DNA of 64,000 bases, taken from contig CAKPKP010000002.1 of NCBI GenBank assembly GCA_934167495.1, positions 1-64,000 on the forward strand, written 5' to 3'. The stretch comes from an uncultured Clostridia bacterium. GTDB lineage: Bacteria > Bacillota > Clostridia > TANB77 > CAG-508. Below the pieces are notes generated by a model. The model was not told the DNA's origin and did no database searches. It was given only the letters and a program-made list of their open reading frames with translations. Positions 53,883 to 62,260 of the stretch are shown here, piece after piece (the stretch's first letter is position 1; each line of letters opens with the position of its first letter). Position numbers and translations under genes: made by a program.

Positions 53883-54506
53883 TTATAAAATTTTCCCCTC
53901 ACTAATTTCTAAAACATAATCACATTTTTTTAGAATATCATCGTTTATATGGGTAATAATAATTACTAATTTGCCTTCATTCCTTTTTTTGATAAGATAT
54001 TCTTGAACAGCTTTAACATTTTCCTTATCTAAAGCATTAAATGGTTCATCTAATAATATATTCTGTGGTTCATGCATAAAAGCTTGAATTAACCCAACTT
54101 TTTGTTTTGTTCCCAATGATAAATTTTTAAATTTAACATTCTTATATTCCTGAATATTAAAAAATTTATACCATTTTTCTAAATCTATTTCATCAGCATT
54201 AACACTCTGTTTTTTTAAATATTCTAGATTTTGATTTATAGTAAAATCATTTACCAAGATTGGATTTTCTATTATAATCCCTGCATTTTCAATATAATTA
54301 TTATTTTTTCTAATTTCTTTTCCATTTTGCATTACTCTTCCAGTTGTATATTTTATAAAGCCAGCTAAACTTTTTAAAATTAGTGTTTTTCCTGAGCCAT
54401 TTGCTCCAGTAATTCCATACATTTTGCCATCTTCAAATTTATAGTTTATATTATTTAAAACAGTCTTTGAACCATATTTTTTAACGCCATCAATTATTTC
54501 TAACAT
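53883..54506 (-). CDS. ABC transporter ATP-binding protein
   Basis: The 207-residue ATPase has Walker A GANGSGKTLILKS near 35, a signature LSLGTKQKVGLIQA near 129 in which LSxGxKQ replaces the strict LSGGQ, Walker B NILLDEPFNALD near 149 and IITHINDD near 185. Modified signatures of this kind are common in bacteriocin-immunity and ABC-2 exporters. It overlaps the upstream permease stop by 1 bp. It pairs with the two permeases at 54506 and 55143. Confidence 0.92.
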   Translation of the reverse strand: MLEIIDGVKKYGSKTVLNNINYKFEDGKMYGITGANGSGKTLILKSLAGFIKYTTGRVMQNGKEIRKNNNYIENAGIIIENPILVNDFTINQNLEYLKKQSVNADEIDLEKWYKFFNIQEYKNVKFKNLSLGTKQKVGLIQAFMHEPQNILLDEPFNALDKENVKAVQEYLIKKRNEGKLVIIITHINDDILKKCDYVLEISEGKIL

Positions 54507-55162
54507 TATTTATTCCTTTCTCTTATTAAAATAAGTCCATATGTTATTAAAAACACAATAACATATGCTATTACTACATTTACTAAACTTAATTTATATA
54601 TAAAATAGTCAGCAAAAACTGTTAGCATTAATAAGCCAACTATAAAATATTCGAATTTTTCTACAATAAAAATTAATAAAAAAGGTATAATCATATAAAA
54701 CATTGCCATCAGTATCAAATTACATATTACTTGTGAGCAAAATATATTCTCTACATTCATTACTATCATTGTTACATAAATTGTTATAACTGAAACTGCA
54801 ACATCTATAAAAATGTATATAAAATAAAAATTAATTGTTTTTTTCATATACTGTATAAGATTACTTGATCTTATTCTAATTGTTTCATTTAATCCACTAT
54901 AAAAGTTATGAATTTTAAATAAAGTAATTGCATAAGTCATAAAAACTATTGAAGTAATGCATATTATTTTAAAAGAATCTAATTTTACCTGCATATTATA
55001 ATCTATATAATAAAAAGAGTTTAATCCAATAGTAGTTAAATCGCTCGCACTCATGATTTCGCCTTTATGGCTTACATTTTTGTAAATCCACATAACTGAT
55101 ATAGATATAAATAAAATTTTTACAATAATAATCCAAACACTTCTATATTTCGATTTTATCAT
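54506..55162 (-). CDS. ABC-2-like permease subunit 1
   Basis: The 218-residue polytopic membrane protein has six predicted TM segments. The first loop after TM1 carries an extracytoplasmic stretch (SHKGEIMSASDLTTIGLN). The arrangement with the ATPase just downstream and another permease just upstream (20-bp overlap) fits a heterodimeric ABC-2 exporter. The substrate is unknown. Confidence 0.7.
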   Translation of the reverse strand: MIKSKYRSVWIIIVKILFISISVMWIYKNVSHKGEIMSASDLTTIGLNSFYYIDYNMQVKLDSFKIICITSIVFMTYAITLFKIHNFYSGLNETIRIRSSNLIQYMKKTINFYFIYIFIDVAVSVITIYVTMIVMNVENIFCSQVICNLILMAMFYMIIPFLLIFIVEKFEYFIVGLLMLTVFADYFIYKLSLVNVVIAYVIVFLITYGLILIRERNK

Positions 55163-56000
55163 AATCTAACTTCCTTATCCACAATATTAAAATTACCAAT
55201 ATTACCATTGGTAATATCAAATCTATAAAAGAACATCCATGTTCTGTTCCAATCAAAAGAATAGAATGTGGCAACAACCTTCTGATTTCCACTAATAAAT
55301 TTAAATTACTTGACGTAATAATTGGTAACACCCATGACATTATTATAAAAATTATTATTCCGTCTGTATTACCGTATCTATCAACTATTTCTAATGAAAA
55401 TAAACATAATAAATAAATTCCAATAAAGCTTATAACCTCAAACACGATAAATACCATTATATTATTAAACATAAAAAAACTAATTAAATCATTATGGTTA
55501 TATAAAAATTTAAAATATGTCAAAAAATTATTTTTTGTAGACAATAATCCAATAATAGTAAGTATTCCTACAACTATCAGAGAAAATATAGCTGGAATTA
55601 AAGCTATTTTTCTTTTCAATTTATTATTTTCATTAATATATTTATCATTTCTACCAATATTATACTTAATTAAGTTACGTTTAATATTTGAGTACAAGAA
55701 AAAAACACTTATAATAACTATTGGTATAATTCTTGTCTTTATTTGACAATACTTCGAATAGCTCATATCTACTGAAAATCCTTCTTTTAAAGAAAGGAAA
55801 TCTTGTAAAATATTTCTACTTTTTATTTCCTCGATTTCCTCTTTTGACATATCTCCCAAATATGTACTAGTATCAATGTTTTTATATCTATTATACATTT
55901 CATATGCATAATTAATATATACATAAAATACCATAAATAGTGATACCATCACAATAGATGTCAATAAAATAAAATACTTAAAATTAATTATTTTTTTCAT
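55143..56000 (-). CDS. ABC-2-like permease subunit 2
   Basis: The 285-residue membrane protein has about six TM segments with a large extracytoplasmic loop after TM1 (about 30-75), as in ABC-2 permeases. The start at 56000 is chosen because GGAG lies 8 bp upstream; the longer frame to 56033 has no ribosome site. It is the first gene of the five-gene cluster running to 52791. The 56034-56142 spacer shows no clear promoter. Confidence 0.7.
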   Translation of the reverse strand: MKKIINFKYFILLTSIVMVSLFMVFYVYINYAYEMYNRYKNIDTSTYLGDMSKEEIEEIKSRNILQDFLSLKEGFSVDMSYSKYCQIKTRIIPIVIISVFFLYSNIKRNLIKYNIGRNDKYINENNKLKRKIALIPAIFSLIVVGILTIIGLLSTKNNFLTYFKFLYNHNDLISFFMFNNIMVFIVFEVISFIGIYLLCLFSLEIVDRYGNTDGIIIFIIMSWVLPIITSSNLNLLVEIRRLLPHSILLIGTEHGCSFIDLILPMVILVILILWIRKLDYDKIEI

Positions 56001-56142
56001 TCTTTTTTCTCCATTTCTTTTATCTGTTGTCATATTCTTGGCTTGCTTGTCCTAATTGAAAGAATTATTTCTAATAATCTTTTCCGAATTTTGTTCCATT
56101 TTTAATAATTCATCATCTATATAAATATTTTTTTATTGTGTT

Positions 56143-56818
56143 TTATCGTTCTTCTTCTATATCTTTTTCTCTTTTTAAAGCATTTTTATTAACTAATATA
56201 CCATTAATAATTTTAAATGGATATTGTTGTTTTGTAGTAACATCTTTTACAATAATTGTATCTGGTATTTCTTCTCCCAATTGAAAATCTAGAGTTTCAT
56301 CTATCTCAGTATATTTTTCCGGATGTTTTTTAAAATCCTTATACTCTATCTTTTTATATCCCATTGACTGATAAAAATTATCTGCTCTCTTTTTTAATTC
56401 TGCCATATCTCTAGTAATATTATTGATTCTATCTGTTGATAATTGTCCTGGTTCATATACTCCTCTAATTTTATAACCTTGATACTTTTGCATTATATAA
56501 TCAGCAATTTCACTTAGATTACTTGCTATTTTTCTTCCTCTAAATGTATCATAACAATATATTGTATCTAAAAAGAATCTTTTATTATGGTGAAAATATA
56601 TGTTCATATATCCGAGTATCTTCTCCATGTTGATTTTTTGATTTCAAACTAAAACATTTTCCCATATTTATATAAATTTCTACAATATTAAAATCTCCTT
56701 TTTCATCTTTAAATATTGCAAATTTCTTATCTATATTACCTAAATTTTCTTTCGATTCCAAAAAATTTTTATAGTCTTCATTATTATTAATTTTTTTTAC
56801 TAATTCTTCTATTTTCAT
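56143..56818 (-). pseudogene. GNAT-like acetyltransferase, probably frameshifted
   Basis: The frame starting at ATG 56818 encodes 77 residues ending TRIYEHIFSP. A second frame continues with HHNKRFFLDTIYCYDTFRGRKIA, which looks like beta4 and the acetyl-CoA loop (RGRKIA) of a GNAT fold, then FYQSMGYKK typical of its end. Removing one T from the TTTT at the junction near 56585-56590 joins them as IYEHIFHHNKRFF. So this is probably one gene of about 225 residues broken by a homopolymer indel, either real or a sequencing error. An alternative is two small genes; the 44-bp overlap of the frames makes that less likely. Confidence 0.55.
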
Positions 56819-56951
56819 TTTTAATCACCTTTTTTATATGCATTATTTCTTCTTGTTTCAATCATATTTATAATTTCTTTCAATCTCTTCTATTTCATTA
56901 ATTTCGCATTTTTCTATAATTTGTAATCATACTAATTTTGATAATTCTTCT

Positions 56952-57056
56952 TTAACCTTTTCTAAATTGCTTGAAGTTAGTATAGGAATTAATAACATTA
57001 CAAGGATTCCCAATTGCAATATGGTATGTTGGAATATCCTTTTCTGAAATAACTAC
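56952..57056 (-). pseudogene. Remnant of a hexapeptide acetyltransferase C terminus
   Basis: The minus strand reads VVISEKDIPTYHIAIGNPC, then NVINSY, then a stop. This matches the end of sugar O-acetyltransferases (compare VVNKDIPSNVVAVGNPCKVV in the gene at 47719). No start, ribosome site or upstream domain remains. The rest of the 56819-57070 spacer holds nothing recognisable. Confidence 0.65.
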
Positions 57057-57070
57057 TTAAGACCACAAAT

Positions 57071-58078
57071 TTATTTGTTGTTATTTTCTTCAACTATATT
57101 CGTAATTTCCTTCAGTTTATTTTCTAATAATTTCTTATCTATCAATTTCAATGTATATTGTGATACCATTGTTGGCGACATGCTTCTACTCATTGCATAT
57201 TCAACAACTTGCACATCTTTACTTGCACATAAAATCACTCCTACACTTGGATTTTCGTTTTTCTTTTTCTCTTGTCTATCTAATGCCTCCAAATAAAAAT
57301 CCATTTTTGATATATATTCTGGTTTAAATTTTCCAATTTTCAACTCAAATGCAACTAAACAGCTTAATGTTCGATTATAAAATAATAAATCAATATAAAA
57401 GTCTTCGTTACCTACTTGCACTTTGTATTCTTCTCCAACAAAAGAAAAATCGTTACCTATTTCTAAAATAAAATCTCTCATATTGGAAATAATTGCCTTT
57501 TTCAAATCTTTTTCAGAATAATTGTTAGGTAAATCTAAAAATTCTAAACTATAAGTATCTAATATTTTAGTGTTTGGGTAATCTTCTTCTCCCATAGTTT
57601 TTGATAAACTTTGATTTACCTTACCATCTGATAACATATATCTATGAAAATATCCACTTGAAATTTGTCTATCTAATTCTCTTTTGGAATAATTATTTTT
57701 TATGCACATTTTTATATAGAATTCTTTTTCTTCTATTGAATTAGTACCACTTAAAATTAATAAATTATTAGTCCAGCTAATTTGTGTCACCAGTGGTGAC
57801 ACAAATGGAAAATCTTTATAAGTTTCATAAAATTGTTTCATTCTATATATTCCACGTTTATTAAATCCTCTCATTGTAGGATATTCTCTTTTCATAAATT
57901 CCACTAATTTGTCAACAATTTTATCTCCCCAATTAGAATCATTTACTTTTTCACTTATATATTTTCCGAAGTCCCAATATAAGGAGATTAGCTCTTCATT
58001 TACTTTTTTGTAAGCATTTTTTCTTCTTTCTTCAATCATGTTAATAATTTCAGAAAAATTAAATTCTAGATCATTCAT
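57071..58078 (-). CDS. DUF1016/YhcG PDDEXK nuclease-domain protein
   Basis: The 335-residue protein has an N-terminal DUF1016 helical domain with ISLYWDFGKYISEK near 26 and FNKRGIYRMKQFYETY near 78, and a C-terminal PDDEXK-like nuclease domain. In the latter, DFYIDLLFYN near 226 and CLVAFELKIGKFKPEY near 239 supply the D and ExK residues. Relatives occur near restriction and other defence genes and are thought to cut DNA. It contains a 27-base perfect palindrome at 57780-57806 within the codons for FVSPLVTQ. It lies downstream of an ApeA-like HEPN gene in the same direction. Confidence 0.9.
   Translation of the reverse strand: MNDLEFNFSEIINMIEERRKNAYKKVNEELISLYWDFGKYISEKVNDSNWGDKIVDKLVEFMKREYPTMRGFNKRGIYRMKQFYETYKDFPFVSPLVTQISWTNNLLILSGTNSIEEKEFYIKMCIKNNYSKRELDRQISSGYFHRYMLSDGKVNQSLSKTMGEEDYPNTKILDTYSLEFLDLPNNYSEKDLKKAIISNMRDFILEIGNDFSFVGEEYKVQVGNEDFYIDLLFYNRTLSCLVAFELKIGKFKPEYISKMDFYLEALDRQEKKKNENPSVGVILCASKDVQVVEYAMSRSMSPTMVSQYTLKLIDKKLLENKLKEITNIVEENNNK
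57780..57806. repeat. Perfect 13-1-13 palindrome inside the DUF1016 gene
   Basis: ATTTGTGTCACCA, a central G, then TGGTGACACAAAT. It encodes the conserved VSPLVTQ segment. A related sequence occurs at 61353-61385. Confidence 0.85.
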
Positions 58079-58229
58079 AAAAAATACCGCCTTTCCTTTT
58101 TTATTTAGTTCTTACTGCGTATTTTTTTACTATTAATCTATATTTATTGCTCCTTATAAACTATTAGTCAAATTTTATATTAGATTTATTTTGATGTCAA
58201 TATATTTCTATGAACAGCAAAGTATATTA

Positions 58230-59630
58230 TCAAAATTTATCATCTACAATCTCTTTAATTTTCTCCTTGTCTACATTAGCTTTGTAAAAAACTAGACATT
58301 GAACCAATCTTTCTACTATAGCATATGCTACCACGTCCATATCCGAAAATAATATTTCACTCTTCATATTGCCATGAACTATTCCATTTCTAGTATTTTT
58401 AAAAGTATTAGAAATCATTTCATTTAGTTCCTCTTCAGACTCATATTTAATATTATAATTGCTAATAAGATTTTTCTTTACATTTATTATGCATTCACTA
58501 AACACTCCTAACGAATACTTTATTTGTTCTTTTAAACTTCCCTCCATATTTTTTATATCTAATTCAAACCATCTTAAAATTTCTTTATTTTCTCTTTTTT
58601 CCTCTTCATTAATGCAATCATCTATGAAATTTGTTACTTTGTCTTTTAAAATTCTATAATTTTCATTTGAATTACTCTTAAACTTTGGAAAATTTATATC
58701 AAACCATGATTCAAATGCAGATGAAATATTTTGATATTTATTAACAGTAATCTTAAGCTCATCATCTTTATTTAAATTATAATAATTTTTATAGGCTTTT
58801 TTATTATTGACTGTTAGATATAATTCTTTGAAGTTCGACTCAATCTGTTCATATTTAACACAATTATTAATATCTGGTAGATCTATTTTTGCATCTTCAT
58901 TTAAATAACAATATAAATTGAATGTATTTGTAATTTTCTTTATTTCATCTTCAATTTTTACTTTTCCGCTTGAAATTAATTTAATTTCATCAAATTTAAC
59001 ATGTTCTCTCAAATAAAAAAATTCAAATAATTCACTTACTTTTCTATAATATTCAATTACATCTGCAATACTTTTTTTATTCTTAAAGTTAATTTGCAAA
59101 TATGATTTTAATACCACTGGTGTATTGGTATTTTTTTCTATTCTTGATAATGTTGAACTAACTCCTATATTGAATTTGTCTTTCTCAATTAAAATTTCAT
59201 CATTCTTTATTGACTTTAGTTTCAGATTAATTTCATTTACATCATCCTTTCCTAATTCAATTACTTTTTGAGGATAAAAAAAATTATCAATACATTTTCC
59301 ATAAAAAATCATTGTTTCTAAGTTATCGATTTTAGGTAGTGGATTGGTCATATTAGAATTCCCGATTATATATGCAGGTACAAAAGCCTTGTAAATTCCC
59401 CCACTTTGTCTTATTAATTTTATATTAATAAAAGTTATTCTGTGTCCAAAACTAGTAATGCCTTCTAAAAATAAGTTGTCAACAACAGTTCTTTCTTTTA
59501 AGGATTTAAATATACTTTTCCATACTTCTTCTAAATTTTCATCTGGTATTAAAGTTAAAATATTGTTAATATAATAAAAGCCATACTTTTTAGACTCATA
59601 TTCTATCTTTCCTTCGATTATTTTTTCCAT
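58230..59630 (-). CDS. ApeA-like HEPN protein, candidate antiphage effector
   Basis: The 466-residue soluble protein has an N-terminal half (about 1-210) that is beta-rich and resembles the ApeA N-terminal domain. The C-terminal half is helical and ends in a HEPN-type motif RNGIVHG near 432, fitting R-x4-6-H with Asn right after Arg. HEPN proteins of this type are RNases that stop phage growth by cleaving cellular RNA. The assignment is by motif and layout, not similarity search. AGAAGGT precedes the ATG. A DUF1016 nuclease gene lies downstream with a 151-bp gap, so the two may form a small defence locus. Confidence 0.65.
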   Translation of the reverse strand: MEKIIEGKIEYESKKYGFYYINNILTLIPDENLEEVWKSIFKSLKERTVVDNLFLEGITSFGHRITFINIKLIRQSGGIYKAFVPAYIIGNSNMTNPLPKIDNLETMIFYGKCIDNFFYPQKVIELGKDDVNEINLKLKSIKNDEILIEKDKFNIGVSSTLSRIEKNTNTPVVLKSYLQINFKNKKSIADVIEYYRKVSELFEFFYLREHVKFDEIKLISSGKVKIEDEIKKITNTFNLYCYLNEDAKIDLPDINNCVKYEQIESNFKELYLTVNNKKAYKNYYNLNKDDELKITVNKYQNISSAFESWFDINFPKFKSNSNENYRILKDKVTNFIDDCINEEEKRENKEILRWFELDIKNMEGSLKEQIKYSLGVFSECIINVKKNLISNYNIKYESEEELNEMISNTFKNTRNGIVHGNMKSEILFSDMDVVAYAIVERLVQCLVFYKANVDKEKIKEIVDDKF

Positions 59631-59797
59631 CTTATTTACCTTCTTTTTTCATAATATCTTTATTTTAAAATAACAATTGCTATTATCATTTAAAGATTAT
59701 ATTCTTTTTTATATATTGAATAATTGTATTCATCTTCATATTTAAACTTAACTTTTATCTTTTTATCTTCAACAAAAACCTCTTTTTTCTAATAACT

Positions 59798-60589
59798 TTA
59801 TTTTTTTATACTCATATTGTATAATTTTTTCCAAATTGTAACATCAACAGACATATTATCATAGTTCATTTTATATTGTTCTTTAATTTCTTCTGGTACA
59901 TAATTATCTATATACCATTTTTCCCATTCTTCTTCTGTTTGCACATTCATATCTTTATTCCAAATTTCTTTTAAATTATGCTCTGTATCTTCGATATAAA
60001 TTTTTTCTATATTTTCATTTATCTCAAATGATGTTTCAATTCCACTACCATCAAATTCTACACCTTTTGGCAATTCTACGGCAGAAATTTTATAATATAT
60101 TTCTTTATCTCCAGGGATTAATTGATATTCACCTGTTAAACACATATTTTTGTATTCTTCTGAATATAAATATACTTTCAAAATTTTTGCATTCTCTGTT
60201 GTTGTTTCCTTTTGATGTTTATTTTCCATTAAGTACATATATTCAACATTAAATTTATTAACATCAACATATAAATCTCTATATAATAAAATATTTTTAT
60301 TTACTACATTTATAATAAATAAAACAATAAGAACCATTGCTGTCAATATTATTGACAGTAATATAAGTAATTTTCTTCTTTTCTTATATCCCTTTAAAAA
60401 GTTAATTTTATCAGCTTTACTATCTAATGTTTTAACGCTTATGTCCTTATTCATTTTTTCTAAAACATTTTTACAATTATTGCATTCTTGAATATGTTCT
60501 TCTACTAGCTCATTAGTTTCCTTACTTGATATTTTATCAATATAATTAGGTAATAAATCCTGTATAATATTACAACTAATCTCTTTCAT
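59798..60589 (-). CDS. Zinc-finger anti-sigma factor (membrane)
   Basis: The 263-residue protein has an N-terminal zinc anti-sigma motif (CNIIQDLLPNYIDK at 6, EEHIQECNNC near 29: HxxxCxxC), one TM near 72-94 and an extracytoplasmic domain of about 165 residues with no known fold. It overlaps the sigma gene by 4 bp (ATGA), a standard coupled pair. It is predicted to bind and inhibit that sigma factor until an envelope signal. The 59631-59797 spacer contains a short start-less frame (KKEVFVEDKKIKVKFKYE), probably a gene remnant. Confidence 0.88.
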   Translation of the reverse strand: MKEISCNIIQDLLPNYIDKISSKETNELVEEHIQECNNCKNVLEKMNKDISVKTLDSKADKINFLKGYKKRRKLLILLSIILTAMVLIVLFIINVVNKNILLYRDLYVDVNKFNVEYMYLMENKHQKETTTENAKILKVYLYSEEYKNMCLTGEYQLIPGDKEIYYKISAVELPKGVEFDGSGIETSFEINENIEKIYIEDTEHNLKEIWNKDMNVQTEEEWEKWYIDNYVPEEIKEQYKMNYDNMSVDVTIWKKLYNMSIKK

Positions 60590-61068
60590 TTAATATCCTC
60601 CATATCTAATTTTTTCTTTCCCCTAAAGAATGTTACTCTTGCCCAATTTTCACTTTTATTTAAAATTTGTCCTATTTCTTTAAAAGATAAATCTCCTGTA
60701 ATTCTTAAGTATATAACTTCTCTGGTATTTTCATCTAGCTTTTGAAGGGCTTTATATATTCTTATTTTATTACTATTTTCTATAAATTCTTCTTCCATAT
60801 TTTTCTTATCTTTAATTTCTAACTCATCAATAGGTACCATTATTTTAGAGTTATTTTTTTTAGTTTCTTTATATAATATTTTCTTTGCAATAGAACGAAG
60901 CCATACAGAAATTTCACATTCTCCTCGAAAATTATTTATTTGATTTATTGCTACAATAAATGTTTCTTGCATAATTTCTTCTGATAAACTTTCATTTTCT
61001 GTAATAGAAAATATATAATTTTTTATTACATTAGCATATTTTTTATAAACATCATCAATATTTTCCAT
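60586..61068 (-). CDS. ECF-type RNA polymerase sigma factor (module 3)
   Basis: The 160-residue sigma-70 family protein has region 2 MQETFIVAINQINNF near 33 and SVWLRSIAKKILY near 57. Region 4 has LRITGDLSFKEIGQILNKSE near 124 and ARVTFFRGKKKL. It is shorter than and distinct from the two paralogues at 33556 and 35998. It ends in TGA overlapping the anti-sigma start. The promoter region also carries a TGTAAC word. Confidence 0.93.
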   Translation of the reverse strand: MENIDDVYKKYANVIKNYIFSITENESLSEEIMQETFIVAINQINNFRGECEISVWLRSIAKKILYKETKKNNSKIMVPIDELEIKDKKNMEEEFIENSNKIRIYKALQKLDENTREVIYLRITGDLSFKEIGQILNKSENWARVTFFRGKKKLDMEDIK

Positions 61069-61084
61069 TATTCACACCCTTCTA

Positions 61085-61119
61085 TAAATATAGTGTTATT
61101 TTACATCATTTTCGTTACA
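61085..61119 (-). promoter_or_regulatory. Putative promoter of sigma module 3
   Basis: On the minus strand TGTAACG (61113-61119) is followed about 20 bp later by CTATAT. The -35 word matches the TGTWAC of the other two sigma promoters, but the AAGATATCTT block is absent. Confidence 0.4.
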
Positions 61120-61503
61120 ACTTTTTACAAAAAATATTTATTTTTATATTAGCAACAAAAAAATAAACAGTACTAGACAAAGTTTCTAAAATTTATCTAA
61201 TACTATTTTTAATATTTTAGACTACCATATCCAATAGCTTGAACATCGTCAAGAGAGTACATTCTTTTAACACATTTATTACTTGTATTTTTCTATATTG
61301 TATAAATATTTAGATTAGTTATATCTGTTCTTGTTACAACCCAAACATATACTTTGTGTCCCAGTGGTGACACGTTTGGAAATCTATATATAATATTTCA
61401 TTTTTATTTCTTCTTTAAATTTTCTATTAGATTCATTTATGCTCTCATCCCTCCTCTTTATATCTCTATAACTCGTAATTTATCTTTTCTTTCTAATAAT
61501 ATT
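61120..61503. other. Gene-poor spacer with gene relics
   Basis: No intact gene is seen. Positions 61353-61385 resemble the DUF1016 gene around 57783-57816 (TTTGTGTC, CCAGTGGTGACAC, GGAAA-ATCT) with a one-base loss and a few changes. Near 61218-61272 the minus strand reads VKRMYSLDDVQAIGYGS, a possible remnant of another gene that I cannot name. Together they suggest decayed accessory DNA. Confidence 0.45.
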
Positions 61504-61638
61504 TTAATTATTTATGGACATTTTCTTTTTTCTCCCAACATATACAGTAACAACAATAGTTGATAGACTTATAAATATAGAAACTAAATCTCCATCTTTT
61601 ATTTCTTCTTTATAATTATTTCTTAATTGTTTTTTCAT
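61504..61638 (-). CDS. Possible 44-residue membrane protein
   Basis: An ATG at 61638 opens a 44-codon frame: a charged N terminus (MKKQLRNNYKEEIKDGD), one TM (LVSIFISLSTIVVTVYV) and a basic end RKKKMSINN. AAGGAT lies about 9-11 bp upstream, a weak site. It lies 35 bp after queH. The TM with flanking charges looks like a real small membrane protein, but the evidence is limited. Confidence 0.35.
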   Translation of the reverse strand: MKKQLRNNYKEEIKDGDLVSIFISLSTIVVTVYVGRKKKMSINN

Positions 61639-61673
61639 ATTTATCAAATCCTTGTTTAACATAGAAAAGAATA

Positions 61674-62225
61674 TTATTCTCTATCCCTCTTAATCTGTTT
61701 ACTATACCTATCTTCTTCTGAAAAAATGCATCCGCAATATTTTTGCATATATAATCCTAATTCTCTTGCTTTGGCTTGTCCCTCTCTAAAACCGACTCTA
61801 AAATCTCTATATAAAAAATTTAATTCATATTTTTTAGCTATATCTGCAACTATTTCTTTTAATATTTCATGCTTTTGATATGGACTTACAAAAAGTGTAG
61901 TTGTTATCGTATCAAACCCATGTTCCTTTGCATATTTAGCAGTTTGTTCCAATCTAACTCTATAACAGTAATTTTGACATCTATTTTGCAAATCTCCTAT
62001 TACATTTTTACAAAAATTATCTAATCCATATTCTTCTTCAAAGATTGCATCTACATTTATACTTTTTGTGTATTCTTTTAAAGTATCTCTTCTTGTTTTA
62101 TATTCTATGTATGGATGGATATTTGGATTATACCAATATACTGTTGGCTCAATATTTTCACTTCTTAAAGAATCTATACAATATACACTACAAGGTGCAC
62201 AACATGTATGCATTAATAATTTCAT
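61674..62225 (-). CDS. queH: Epoxyqueuosine reductase QueH
   Basis: The enzyme performs the last step of queuosine tRNA modification, reducing epoxyqueuosine. It has 183 residues: MHTCCAPCS at 5 (tandem Cys), WYNPNIHPYIEY near 31, CQNYCYRVRLEQTA near 82 and QKYCGCIFSEEDRY near 160, the Cys set that binds the iron-sulfur cluster. GAGAGGAT precedes the ATG. It is downstream of ruvB with a 35-bp gap. Confidence 0.95.
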   Translation of the reverse strand: MKLLMHTCCAPCSVYCIDSLRSENIEPTVYWYNPNIHPYIEYKTRRDTLKEYTKSINVDAIFEEEYGLDNFCKNVIGDLQNRCQNYCYRVRLEQTAKYAKEHGFDTITTTLFVSPYQKHEILKEIVADIAKKYELNFLYRDFRVGFREGQAKARELGLYMQKYCGCIFSEEDRYSKQIKRDRE

Positions 62226-62260
62226 TTTTTATCCTCTCTTTTTTTACTTTAAATCTATAT

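Noticed and set aside
61218..61272. Short peptide VKRMYSLDDVQAIGYGS as a gene
   Set aside because: No start or ribosome site and stops on both sides; at most a gene relic.
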